Below are positions 1 through 8,145 of a stretch of 64,000 nucleotides of DNA, piece after piece (position 1 is the stretch's first letter; the number at the start of each line of letters is the position of its first letter). The notes under the pieces are model-generated. The model was not told where the DNA came from and searched no databases. It worked only from the letters and a program-made list of their open reading frames with translations. Location: NCBI GenBank assembly GCA_919901855.1, contig CAKKQC010000021.1, positions 1-64,000 of the forward strand, read 5' to 3'. The position numbers and the translations under genes were made by a program. Source of the stretch: a bacterium (GTDB lineage: Bacteria > Oederibacteriota > CAKKQC01).

Positions 1-120
1 GGCCGAGGCCCCAAATCAGTTGTCGTTGTTCACTTAACGTTGGGACACTACTGACCACTGCACAGAAGATGGGGACGCGCTCAAGCAAGAGAGTTGCCCG
101 GCGGGAGCGGATCGGGGAGA

Positions 121-1134
121 ATGGCGGGTGAGATGCCCCGGCAGCCGCGTCTCGATTACCCGGGAGCTCTGCACCATGTGATGGTGCGGGGGATCGCTCG
201 GGCGCCCCTCTTCGAGGATCGTTCCGACCACATCTTCTTCCTTGCCCTGCTCGAGCGGGAGCTGAAGCGTACGGGGGCGCGGTGCCTGGCCTGGTCGCTC
301 ATGACCAACCACGTACATCTACTTATCCAGACCGGGACCATCCCGCTGGCGCAGCTAATGCACCGGCTCCTGTTTCGGTACGCGGCGCGGTTCAACCGCA
401 AGTATCGCCGCGCCGGGCACATCTTCCAGAACCGGTACAAGTCGATGCTATGCGATCGGGAGAGCTATCTCCTGGAGCTGGTCCGGTACATTCACTTGAA
501 CCCCCTGCGGGCCGGGCTGGTGTCGTCGCTCGAGGGGCTCGCGCGGTATCCGTGGACGGGGCACAAGGCGCTGATGGGGCGTCTGCCGGTCGCGTGGCAG
601 GATACGGACGAGGTACTCGCGGAATTCTCGAAGGACCGGAATCGGGCGCGCAGTCAGTATGAAGCGTTTCTGGCGGAAGGCATCGGGAAGGGCCGGCATC
701 CGGAGCTTACCTTCGGCGACGCGCACCTGAGAGGGGTGATGGCGGATGGGGGGCACGCGGCATCGGGCGATCGGGAGGCGCACGATCCGCGGATCCTGGG
801 AGGCGGCGACTTCATCGCGAAGGTCGTGGCGAAAGTGGAGGCGGCGGAAAGGCGGCGGACGCGGGCGGGGAAGCGGGTGAATCCCCAGGCGGTCCTCCAA
901 GCGGCGGCGAGGGTGGCGGGCGTGCCCGTCGAAGCGATCCAGCGACCCGGCAAGAAGCCGGCGGTGGCGATGGGGAGGGCATTGGCGTGCAAGTGGCTGG
1001 TCGAGGACCTTGGGATGCAGGGGGTGGCGGTGGCGAGGCTCCTGGGGGTCACTTCCGGGGCGGTATCGCAGGGAATTGAGCGGGGCCGGCGAATTGAGGC
1101 TGAAAAGGGGGTGGCGTTCGACCGAGAATCTTAA
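121..1134 (+). CDS. REP-associated tyrosine transposase (RAYT, Y1_Tnp family) with C-terminal DnaA-like HTH
   Basis: This is a single-strand HUH transposase of the kind that mobilises or maintains REP-like palindromes. The N-terminus has the family opening PRQPRLDYPGALHHV. The metal-binding HUH pair is H64 and H66 in the MTNHVHLLIQ motif, and the catalytic tyrosine sits in QNRYKS, followed by the family signature YIHLNPLRAGLV. The last ~90 residues resemble the DnaA-like helix-turn-helix found on long RAYTs. The ATG at 121 is taken as start; the ATG at 133 begins exactly at the conserved PRQPR segment and is an equal alternative. An in-frame TTG at 94 also exists. The stop codon lies inside a 30-nt arm (1124-1153) that recurs as a perfect palindrome at 55.1 kb, which ties this enzyme to that repeat. 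It stands alone, upstream of an unrelated operon. Confidence 0.9.
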   Translation: MAGEMPRQPRLDYPGALHHVMVRGIARAPLFEDRSDHIFFLALLERELKRTGARCLAWSLMTNHVHLLIQTGTIPLAQLMHRLLFRYAARFNRKYRRAGHIFQNRYKSMLCDRESYLLELVRYIHLNPLRAGLVSSLEGLARYPWTGHKALMGRLPVAWQDTDEVLAEFSKDRNRARSQYEAFLAEGIGKGRHPELTFGDAHLRGVMADGGHAASGDREAHDPRILGGGDFIAKVVAKVEAAERRRTRAGKRVNPQAVLQAAARVAGVPVEAIQRPGKKPAVAMGRALACKWLVEDLGMQGVAVARLLGVTSGAVSQGIERGRRIEAEKGVAFDRES

Positions 1135-1153
1135 AATCTAAAGCACGTCCCCT
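1124..1153. repeat. Half-copy (right arm) of palindromic repeat family A, overlapping the RAYT stop codon
   Basis: These 30 nt are identical to the right arm of the perfect inverted repeat at 55091-55151. The RAYT stop TAA (1132-1134) is inside the arm. Only a weak resemblance to the left arm exists upstream of the gene at about 70-84, so the unit looks like a RAYT gene flanked by one good arm and perhaps one decayed arm. This arrangement is typical of RAYT/REP pairs. Confidence 0.85.
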
Positions 1154-1217
1154 CCGGGAACGGCACTAAGAGGGCTCGTTGGGAGTTGTTCTATCAGGAA
1201 GGGGAAAGGGGGACGGC

Positions 1218-2513
1218 ATGGCTGAAATCGTCATCCTGGACGGCGTCCGGACCCCCTTCGTCAAGGCGGGGACGGCGGCCAAGGGGCTGACGGCGCAGGA
1301 GCTCGGCCGGCAGGTCCTCGTTTCGTTGTTCCGCAAGGTCCCCGTGCCTCCGGCCGAGGTGGACGAGGTTATCCTGGGGTGCGTCGCCCAGCCCATCGAC
1401 GCCACCAACGTCGCCCGGGTCGCCGCGATCAACGCCGGACTCCCGCTCTCGATCCCCGCCTACACCGTTCAGCGCAACTGTTCCTCCTCCATGCAGGCTG
1501 TTTCCAATGCGATTCAGATGATCGAGTCCGGGCGCGCCGAGGTCGTGGTCGCGGGCGGAACCGAGTCGCTGTCCAACGCGCCGCTCATATACAACCCCGA
1601 GTTCACCGAGTTCTTCAACCGGCTCTCGAAGGCGAAGACGCTACCCCAGAGGCTCGCCGTTTTCGCGAGCTTCCGGCTTGGCATGCTGAACCCCAGGATC
1701 GGCATCCTCGAGGGGCTCACGGACCCGACCTGCGGCATGATCATGGGCCAAACGGCGGAGCTGCTGGCCCGGGAGCTCGGGATCACGCGGATTCAGCAGG
1801 ACGACTTCGCGCTCGCGTCGCACCGCAAGGCCGCCACCGCGGTATCCCGCGGCCGGTTCGGCCGCGAGATTGCGCCCCTCTACGCCCCCCCGGGGTTCGA
1901 GGCGATCGAGGCGGACAACGGCATCCGCGACGAGGCGACGGCGCGGCCGCTCGGCGATCTCCACCCCGTCTTCGACCGGCACCACGGGACGGTCACAGCG
2001 GGGAACTCGAGCCAGATCACGGACGGTGCGGCCGCACTCATCATCACGACCCGGGACCGGGCCGCGGCGTGGGGGATCAAGCCGCTGGCCCGGATCGTGG
2101 GCGACGCGTACGCGGGGCTGGAGCCCAGGCGGATGGGGCTGGGGCCGGTCGTGAGCACGGCGAAGCTGCTGGCGCGGACCGGGCGGCGAATGTCGGACTT
2201 CGGGGTCGTCGAGATCAACGAGGCCTTCGCCGCCCAGGTGCTCGCGTGCCTGCGCTTCTTCGACTCGGATCGTCTCTCTTCCGACCGGCTCGGGCTGCCG
2301 AAGGCCCCCGGGCCCGTGAACCCGGCGATGCTGAATGTGAACGGCGGCGCGATCGCGCTCGGCCACCCGGTGGGAAGCACGGGCGCGCGACTGCTCCTGA
2401 CGCTCGCGCACGAGCTCAAGGAGCGTAACGTGGAAAGCGGGCTGGCCACCCTCTGCGTGGGCGGCGGCCAGGGAGCGGCGTTCGCCCTCGAGCGGACGGC
2501 CTGGACACAATGA
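1218..2513 (+). CDS. fadI: Thiolase / acetyl-CoA C-acyltransferase (FadA/FadI type)
   Basis: This enzyme catalyses the thiolytic cleavage step of fatty-acid beta-oxidation (3-ketoacyl-CoA to acetyl-CoA and shortened acyl-CoA), in the cytoplasm. The protein has 431 residues. The acylated cysteine is C88 in QRNCSSSMQ, the C-terminal histidine motif is NGGAIALGHPVGSTGAR, and the second cysteine lies in CVGGGQGAA. The long middle segment resembles FadI/HADHB more than a short biosynthetic thiolase. The ATG at 1218 is preferred over upstream starts because a purine-rich stretch (GGGGAAAGGGGGAC, 1201-1214) sits just before it. The next gene starts at 2510, overlapping this stop codon in an ATGA, so the two are translationally coupled and probably form the beta and alpha parts of one trifunctional complex. 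Confidence 0.93.
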   Translation: MAEIVILDGVRTPFVKAGTAAKGLTAQELGRQVLVSLFRKVPVPPAEVDEVILGCVAQPIDATNVARVAAINAGLPLSIPAYTVQRNCSSSMQAVSNAIQMIESGRAEVVVAGGTESLSNAPLIYNPEFTEFFNRLSKAKTLPQRLAVFASFRLGMLNPRIGILEGLTDPTCGMIMGQTAELLARELGITRIQQDDFALASHRKAATAVSRGRFGREIAPLYAPPGFEAIEADNGIRDEATARPLGDLHPVFDRHHGTVTAGNSSQITDGAAALIITTRDRAAAWGIKPLARIVGDAYAGLEPRRMGLGPVVSTAKLLARTGRRMSDFGVVEINEAFAAQVLACLRFFDSDRLSSDRLGLPKAPGPVNPAMLNVNGGAIALGHPVGSTGARLLLTLAHELKERNVESGLATLCVGGGQGAAFALERTAWTQ

Positions 2514-4549
2514 CCAGGACGCGGATCGAGCTCAATGGCCGGGTCGCGCACCTGATCCTGGACGACCCCGGAGCGAAGGTCAACACGCTGGGGGCCGAGC
2601 TGCTCGCGGAGCTCGCCGGCGTTCTCGGCGCACTCGCGACCGATCCGGCGGTCGGTGCCGTGGTCATCCGGTCGGGGAAGTCCACGGGGTTCATCGCGGG
2701 CGCGGACCTCAACGAGTTGGGGGCCATCGCAGTGGCGCCTGACGCCCGGGAACGGGGGCTCGCGGCGGCGCGCTTGGGCCAAGCGCTCATGAACACGATC
2801 GAGGACTTCCCGAAACCCGTGGTCGCGGCGGTCAATGGCGCCTGTCTCGGCGGCGGACTCGAGCTCGCGCTTGCGTGCCACGGCCGCGCCGTCTCGTCGG
2901 ACCCCTCCACGAAGCTCGGGTTGCCCGAACTCCGGTTCGGGATCGTGCCCGGGTTCGGCGGTACCCGCCGCCTGCCCCAGCTCATCGGGCTCATGCGCGG
3001 GCTGGAGGGAATCCTGTCGTCCCGGAGCTGGAGCGGCCGGCAAGCGCTCAAGCTGGGGCTGGCGGACGACTATTGCTTTCCGGAGCAGCTCCCCGAGGTG
3101 GCCGAAGCACTTGCCGCGAAGCTCGGGGATGCGGCGCTCCACCGGGAGGTGCTGGCCGCACGGCGGAAGACGCTCCCCGCCTGGATGCGGCTCCTGCACC
3201 TGCCGGGCCTCCGGCATCTCCTGGCAATGCGCGTCCGGGCCGAAGTGATGAAGAAGACCCACGGCCGGTACCCGGCGCCTCTGCGAGTCATCCGGCTCGT
3301 TATAGGACACTGGGGCGGCAGCCGGGACCGGTGGCTCGCGGCGGAAGCCGGGGCGCTTGGCGACACGGTCTCGACGCGGGTGGCGCAGAACCTGATCCGG
3401 CTCTTCTTCCTCGGCAAGGACGCGGCGAAGCAGGCGGGGACGATTCCCGGGGCTGCGGTCGAGACCGTCGGGCTGGTGGGTACGGGGCTCATGGGATCGG
3501 GGATCGCGGTCGCGCTCGCGGACCATGCGGGCGTGCGCGTGCCGCTCAAGGGCACCTCCGCGAAGAAGCTGGGGCCGGTGCTCAGGAAGGTCTGGGACTA
3601 CGAAGCGAAGCGGATCAAGCGCCGGCAGATCGAGCGGGTCTCAGGGCTCAAGCGGTTCCAACTCCTGAGTCCCGGCACGGACTACGGGGGGTTCCGGAAC
3701 GCGGGCGTCGTGATCGAGGCGGTGCAGGAATCCCTCGAGCTCAAGCGCAGGATATATGTGGAGCTCGAGGCGATCCTGCCTGCTGCGGCAGTGATCGCGA
3801 CCAACACGTCAAGCCTGTCCATCGACGACCTGGCAACCGGCATGGCGCACCCCGAACGGCTCGTGGGGATGCATTTCTTCATGCCGGCCGAGGTCATGCC
3901 GCTCGTCGAGGTCATCCCGGGGTCGCGGTCCTCGCCGGAGGCCGTGGCCGCCGTCGTGCGGCTCGCGCTCGCGATGGACAAGACGCCCGTAGTCGTCAAG
4001 GACACCCCCGGGTTCCTAGTCAACCGGGTCCTCGTCGCCTACGCCCTCGAAGCCGCCCGAATGGTCGGGGAGGGCGTCCCCGCCTCCCGCGTCGACGGCG
4101 CCGCGACGGCCTTCGGGTTCCCGATGGGGCCGGTCCGGCTCGTGGCCGAGGTCGGCGTGGACGTCATGCGCGAGGTCGTCCGCCATCTCCAGGCCGCATA
4201 CGGGGACCGCCTGCCCGCCCCGGCGTGGATCGGGCGCGAGGATCTGGCCAGGGCGTTCACGAAGGGCCGTGACGGCAAGTGGGCGGTCAACGGGGACGTG
4301 ATCGCGGGCTGGACGGGGAAGCCGGATCCCGGGACCACCTCCGCCGAGATCGAGCAGCGGCTCTTCGCGGCCCTCCTCGACGAGAGCCGGCGGTGCCTGC
4401 TCGAGGGCGTTGTCGCCAGCGCGGGGCTTCTCGACCTGGCCATGGTTTATGGCACGGGTTTCCCGCCCGACCGGGGTGGCCCCATTCGGGAAGGTGAATC
4501 ACGGGCGCCCGGGGTGGGGGGGCCGGCGCCGGACTCGGGGACGTCATGA
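2510..4549 (+). CDS. fadJ: Enoyl-CoA hydratase / 3-hydroxyacyl-CoA dehydrogenase fusion (FadJ/FadB-like)
   Basis: This is the bifunctional beta-oxidation alpha subunit (hydration, then NAD-dependent dehydrogenation). The N-terminal crotonase domain covers about residues 1-190 and carries both catalytic glutamates, E118 in LGGGLELAL and E140 in GLPELRFGIVPGFGG. The dehydrogenase part starts near residue 320 with the Rossmann motif VGLVGTGLMGSGIA, followed by the catalytic histidine in MHFFMPAEVMPLVEV and by DTPGFLVNRVL. At 679 residues it is slightly shorter than FadB/FadJ (about 710-730). It stops soon after GTGFPPDRGGP, where homologues continue, and ends in a low-complexity Gly/Pro/Ser tail. 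It overlaps the thiolase by 4 nt upstream and the acyl-CoA ligase by 4 nt downstream. Confidence 0.93.
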   Translation: MTRTRIELNGRVAHLILDDPGAKVNTLGAELLAELAGVLGALATDPAVGAVVIRSGKSTGFIAGADLNELGAIAVAPDARERGLAAARLGQALMNTIEDFPKPVVAAVNGACLGGGLELALACHGRAVSSDPSTKLGLPELRFGIVPGFGGTRRLPQLIGLMRGLEGILSSRSWSGRQALKLGLADDYCFPEQLPEVAEALAAKLGDAALHREVLAARRKTLPAWMRLLHLPGLRHLLAMRVRAEVMKKTHGRYPAPLRVIRLVIGHWGGSRDRWLAAEAGALGDTVSTRVAQNLIRLFFLGKDAAKQAGTIPGAAVETVGLVGTGLMGSGIAVALADHAGVRVPLKGTSAKKLGPVLRKVWDYEAKRIKRRQIERVSGLKRFQLLSPGTDYGGFRNAGVVIEAVQESLELKRRIYVELEAILPAAAVIATNTSSLSIDDLATGMAHPERLVGMHFFMPAEVMPLVEVIPGSRSSPEAVAAVVRLALAMDKTPVVVKDTPGFLVNRVLVAYALEAARMVGEGVPASRVDGAATAFGFPMGPVRLVAEVGVDVMREVVRHLQAAYGDRLPAPAWIGREDLARAFTKGRDGKWAVNGDVIAGWTGKPDPGTTSAEIEQRLFAALLDESRRCLLEGVVASAGLLDLAMVYGTGFPPDRGGPIREGESRAPGVGGPAPDSGTS

Positions 4550-6228
4550 AGACCCGGTGGGCGGCCCGGTACGATCCCGGCGTGCCTGCATCGCTGCGAT
4601 ACCCCGCCGAGCCGCTCACGCGGTTCCTCGAGCACGCGGCCGTGAACTTCCCTGACCAGACCGCGACCGTGTATTTCGGTGCGCGGCTCTCGTACCGGGA
4701 CCTCAACGCGCTCGCCAACCGGTTCGCGCGGGCGCTGCCCGTTCTCGGGTTCCGCCCGGGCGACCGGGTCGCGCTCATGCTCCCGAACTGCCCCCAGATG
4801 ATCGCGGCCTACTACGGCATTCTCAAGGCGCGCGGGATCGTGGTCCAGCTCAACCCCCTGCTCGCGGCGCCCGAGGTAGCGGCCCAGCTCCGGGACGCGG
4901 ACGCGCGGCTGCTCGTCGCGTTGCCGCGGTTCGAGCCGATCTGGGGCTCCCTGGTCGCGGAGGGCGTCGTCAAGACCGTGATCCTCACGCGCGTGGGGGA
5001 CTGGGCCCCGCTTCCCATGCGGTGGCTGATCCCGTTGGTGCAGCGGTGGCACGGCGAGCCCGGCGACCGCCTCCGGGGGCCCGGCCGGGTGCGGCTCACG
5101 GAGCTAATTCGCGACATGGACGGGAGCAACCTGTCCGCCGCGCCCCGGAGCGCGGACATCGCGCTCATCCAGTACACGAGCGGGACGACCGGGAGCCTCA
5201 AGGGCGCGATGCTCAGCCACGCGAACCTCGCCGCGAACGCGCTCCAGTGCCGGGCCTGGATGCACGATCTCAAGCCCGGCCCCGGCGGGGACATCTTCCT
5301 CGGCGTCCTGCCCTTCTTCCACGTCTACGGCATGACCGTGTGCATGAACCTGGCGATCTCCTCCGCGTGCACCATGATCCTGCTGCCGAAGTTTCATGTG
5401 GACCAGGTCCTGGACGCCATATGCAAGTACCACTGCACGATATTCCCCGGCGTCGAACTAATGTACAGCGCGATCAACCGGTCGACCCGGGCCGGCAAGG
5501 CCTGTCTCACGTCCATCCGCGCGTGCATCAGCGGCGCGGGCCCGCTATACCGCGAGGTGCAGGAGACCTTCGAGGGGCTCACGGGGGGGCGCGTCGTCGA
5601 GGGCTACGGGCTGACCGAAGCCTCGCCGGTCACACACTGCTGCCCGATCTACGGCGGGTGCCGGACCGGCACCATCGGGGTGCCGTTCCCCGACACGGAC
5701 GCGAAAGTCGTGGACCAGGCCACCGGACGCCGGGAGCTGGCCCCGGGGCGGATCGGCGAGCTCATCGTCCGCGGTCCCCAGGTCATGCGCGGCTACTGGA
5801 ATAACCCGGCCGAGACCCGGATAGCCCTCCGGCGAGGCTGGCTGTATACGGGCGACCTGGCCGTCATGGATCGCGACGGCTTCTTCCGCATCGTCGAGCG
5901 CAAGAAGGACATGATCAAGACGCGCGGCGAGAACGTGTACCCCCGCAACGTCGAGGAGGTCCTGCTCCGGCATCCGGGCGTCGCGGACGTCGTCGTGGTC
6001 GGGCTCCCGGACCAGGCGGAGGGGGAGCGGATCAAGGCCTACATCGTGCCGAAGGGGGATCGGCCGACGCATGCCGATCTCGTCGAGTGGTGCGCGAAGT
6101 CGCTGGCGAAGTTCGAGATTCCGCAGGAGTTCGAGTACCGCGCGTTCCTGCCCAAGAACATCATCGGCAAGACACTGCGCCGGCTCCTGCGGGAAGAAGA
6201 ACGGCGCCTGAAGGGGGTGCGGTCATGA
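4546..6228 (+). CDS. fadD: Long-chain fatty acid-CoA ligase (AMP-forming)
   Basis: This enzyme activates fatty acids with ATP and CoA, feeding the beta-oxidation enzymes encoded around it. The 560-residue ANL-superfamily protein shows the P-loop YTSGTTGSLKGAMLSH, the adenylate motif GYGLTEAS, the YTGDLAVMDRDGF hinge region, and the C-terminal lid with ERKKDMIKTRGENVYP. The catalytic lysine is in IIGKTLRR near the end. The start ATG overlaps the previous stop as ATGA, and the next gene starts the same way, so the four genes form one tightly coupled operon. Substrate chain length cannot be read from sequence. Confidence 0.93.
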   Translation: MKTRWAARYDPGVPASLRYPAEPLTRFLEHAAVNFPDQTATVYFGARLSYRDLNALANRFARALPVLGFRPGDRVALMLPNCPQMIAAYYGILKARGIVVQLNPLLAAPEVAAQLRDADARLLVALPRFEPIWGSLVAEGVVKTVILTRVGDWAPLPMRWLIPLVQRWHGEPGDRLRGPGRVRLTELIRDMDGSNLSAAPRSADIALIQYTSGTTGSLKGAMLSHANLAANALQCRAWMHDLKPGPGGDIFLGVLPFFHVYGMTVCMNLAISSACTMILLPKFHVDQVLDAICKYHCTIFPGVELMYSAINRSTRAGKACLTSIRACISGAGPLYREVQETFEGLTGGRVVEGYGLTEASPVTHCCPIYGGCRTGTIGVPFPDTDAKVVDQATGRRELAPGRIGELIVRGPQVMRGYWNNPAETRIALRRGWLYTGDLAVMDRDGFFRIVERKKDMIKTRGENVYPRNVEEVLLRHPGVADVVVVGLPDQAEGERIKAYIVPKGDRPTHADLVEWCAKSLAKFEIPQEFEYRAFLPKNIIGKTLRRLLREEERRLKGVRS

Positions 6229-8105
6229 GCATGATTGACACGAGCAGGATGAGCCGGGGCAAGGCCGATGCGCTGGAGGTGACCGAGGCGGCGCGACAGA
6301 CGGAGTGGACTCAGCCGAGCTTCGCGGCGGAGCTCTTCATGGGGCGCGTCGACGAATCGCTCGTGTGGCCGTGGCCGGCCCAATCCGAGGAGGACCGGCG
6401 GGAGGGCGACGCCCTGCTCGCGACGCTGCGGGAGTTCCTCGCCGCGAACGTCGACGCCGACGCGATCGACCGGGCCCAGGACCTTCCCGAGGCCGTGATC
6501 AAGGGTCTTGCCGGGATGGGGATGTTCGCGATGAAGATCCCCAAGAGCTATGGCGGGCTCGGGCTCTCGCAGGTGAACTACAACCGGGCCATCGGGCTCA
6601 TCGCCAGCCACTGCGGCTCCACGGCGGTCTGGCTTTCGGCCCACCAGTCGATCGGGGTGCCCCAGCCCCTGAAGCTCTTCGGGACCGAGGAGCAGAAAGC
6701 CAAGTGGTTCCCGCTGTTCGCCCAGGGCGCGATCTCGGCATTCGCGTTGACCGAGCCGGAAGTGGGCTCCGACCCCGCCCGGGTCGCGACCACGGCGACC
6801 CCGGTCGAGAACGGCGCCGCCTATCTACTCAACGGCGAGAAGCTCTGGTGCACGAACGGGCTGGTCGCCGACGTCATCGTCGTCATGGCCCGCACGCCCG
6901 ACCGCGAGATCCGGGGCAAGATGAGGAAGCAGATAACGGCGTTCATCGTGGACACGAAGACGCCGGGGTTCGAGATCCTGGGGCGGTGCCGGTTCATGGG
7001 CATCCGTGCGATCCAGAACGGGCTGATCCGGTTCAAGGACCTGCGGGTTCCGAAGGAGAACATCATCCTCGGGGAGGGGCAGGGGCTCAAGCTCGCGCTC
7101 ACTACGCTCAACACCGGGCGGCTCACGCTCCCGGCGGCGAGCACGGCGGGCGCCAAGGCGGCGGTGGCGATGACGCGGCGGTGGGCCGCGCACCGGGTCC
7201 AGTGGGGCGCGCCGATCGGCCACCATGACGCCGTCGCCCAGAAGATCGCGTCGATGGCCGCCACCACCTTCGCGATGGAGGCGGTTACCTCCTGGGCGTC
7301 CGCCCTCGCGGACCGGCACACGGCCGATATCCGGCTCGAGGCCGCGATGGCCAAGCTCTTCTGCAGCGAGGAGGGGTCGCGGATCATGGACGACGCGATG
7401 CAGATCCGGGGAGGCAGGGGCTACGAGACCGAGGCGTCCCTGAAGGCGCGCGGCGAGGTGTCCTACCCGGTCGAGCGCATGCTCCGGGACCACCGGATCA
7501 ACCGCATCATCGAGGGATCGAGCGAGATCATGCGGCTGTTCATCATCCGGGAGGCGCTGGACAAGCACATGCGGGCCGCGGGGTCGATCGTGAATCCAAA
7601 GGCCGCGGGGCTCGGCCGGCTGGTCCGCGACGCGGTGAAGGCCGGCGTGTTCTACGCCGGCTGGTACCCGGCCCGGTGGCTCCCGCACGGGATCCTGGGC
7701 CCGTATGCGGGCTGGGGGAGGCTGGGGCGGCACCTGCGCTGGGTGCGCCGCCGGTCGAATCGGCTCGCGCGCGCGCTGTTCCACCTCATGATCCTCAACG
7801 GTCCGGCGCTCGAGAAGCGGCAGGCGCTCCTCGCGCGCGGCGTCGACATCGCCGTGGACCTCTTCGCCATGGAGTGCGCGTGCGCGTATGCCCGGCACCT
7901 GGCCGGGGACGAGAGCCGCCCCGAGGCGGTCGAGCTCGCCGACGACTTCTGCCTGCTCGCGCGCCGTCGGATCACGGCGGGGTTCCATGGATTCTGGCAC
8001 CACGACGACCGTGCCCACTACCGGCTCGCGCGCCGGGTACTCGACGGCCGGTACGCGTGGCTCGAGTCCGGCATCATGCCGGTGGAGGAATTTCCGAAGG
8101 CCTGA
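6225..8105 (+). CDS. Acyl-CoA dehydrogenase (very-long-chain/ACAD9-like, with C-terminal extension)
   Basis: This flavoenzyme catalyses the first oxidation of beta-oxidation (acyl-CoA to trans-2-enoyl-CoA). The 626 residues are longer than a standard ~390-residue acyl-CoA dehydrogenase because of an added C-terminal helical region of about 140 residues, as in VLCAD/ACAD9 enzymes. Recognisable parts are FALTEPEVGSDP (substrate/FAD region), IRGGRGYETEA, and RDHRINRIIEGSSEIMR, where the glutamate occupies the VLCAD-type catalytic-base position. The ATG at 6225 overlaps the ligase stop as ATGA; a much longer upstream frame exists but only reads through the ligase gene. It is the last gene of the beta-oxidation operon. 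Electron-transfer flavoprotein genes are not in this window. Confidence 0.92.
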   Translation: MSMIDTSRMSRGKADALEVTEAARQTEWTQPSFAAELFMGRVDESLVWPWPAQSEEDRREGDALLATLREFLAANVDADAIDRAQDLPEAVIKGLAGMGMFAMKIPKSYGGLGLSQVNYNRAIGLIASHCGSTAVWLSAHQSIGVPQPLKLFGTEEQKAKWFPLFAQGAISAFALTEPEVGSDPARVATTATPVENGAAYLLNGEKLWCTNGLVADVIVVMARTPDREIRGKMRKQITAFIVDTKTPGFEILGRCRFMGIRAIQNGLIRFKDLRVPKENIILGEGQGLKLALTTLNTGRLTLPAASTAGAKAAVAMTRRWAAHRVQWGAPIGHHDAVAQKIASMAATTFAMEAVTSWASALADRHTADIRLEAAMAKLFCSEEGSRIMDDAMQIRGGRGYETEASLKARGEVSYPVERMLRDHRINRIIEGSSEIMRLFIIREALDKHMRAAGSIVNPKAAGLGRLVRDAVKAGVFYAGWYPARWLPHGILGPYAGWGRLGRHLRWVRRRSNRLARALFHLMILNGPALEKRQALLARGVDIAVDLFAMECACAYARHLAGDESRPEAVELADDFCLLARRRITAGFHGFWHHDDRAHYRLARRVLDGRYAWLESGIMPVEEFPKA

Positions 8106-8130
8106 CCCGACAGCCCGGTCCGGGACGCGG

Positions 8131-8136
8131 TAGACT
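8131..8136 (+). promoter_or_regulatory. -10-like hexamer TAGACT, leaderless start for the gene at 8146
   Basis: TAGACT ends 9 nt before the ATG at 8146 and no Shine-Dalgarno lies between them. A transcript starting about 7 nt downstream of the hexamer would begin almost at the AUG. I see no good -35 match. Confidence 0.4.
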
Positions 8137-8145
8137 GGCAATCCC

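Noticed and set aside
60-93. A decayed left arm of repeat family A upstream of the RAYT (GGGGACGCGCTCAAG, about 70-84)
   Set aside because: Only about 12 of 15 bases match the arm and the inner half does not; it could be chance in GC-rich DNA.
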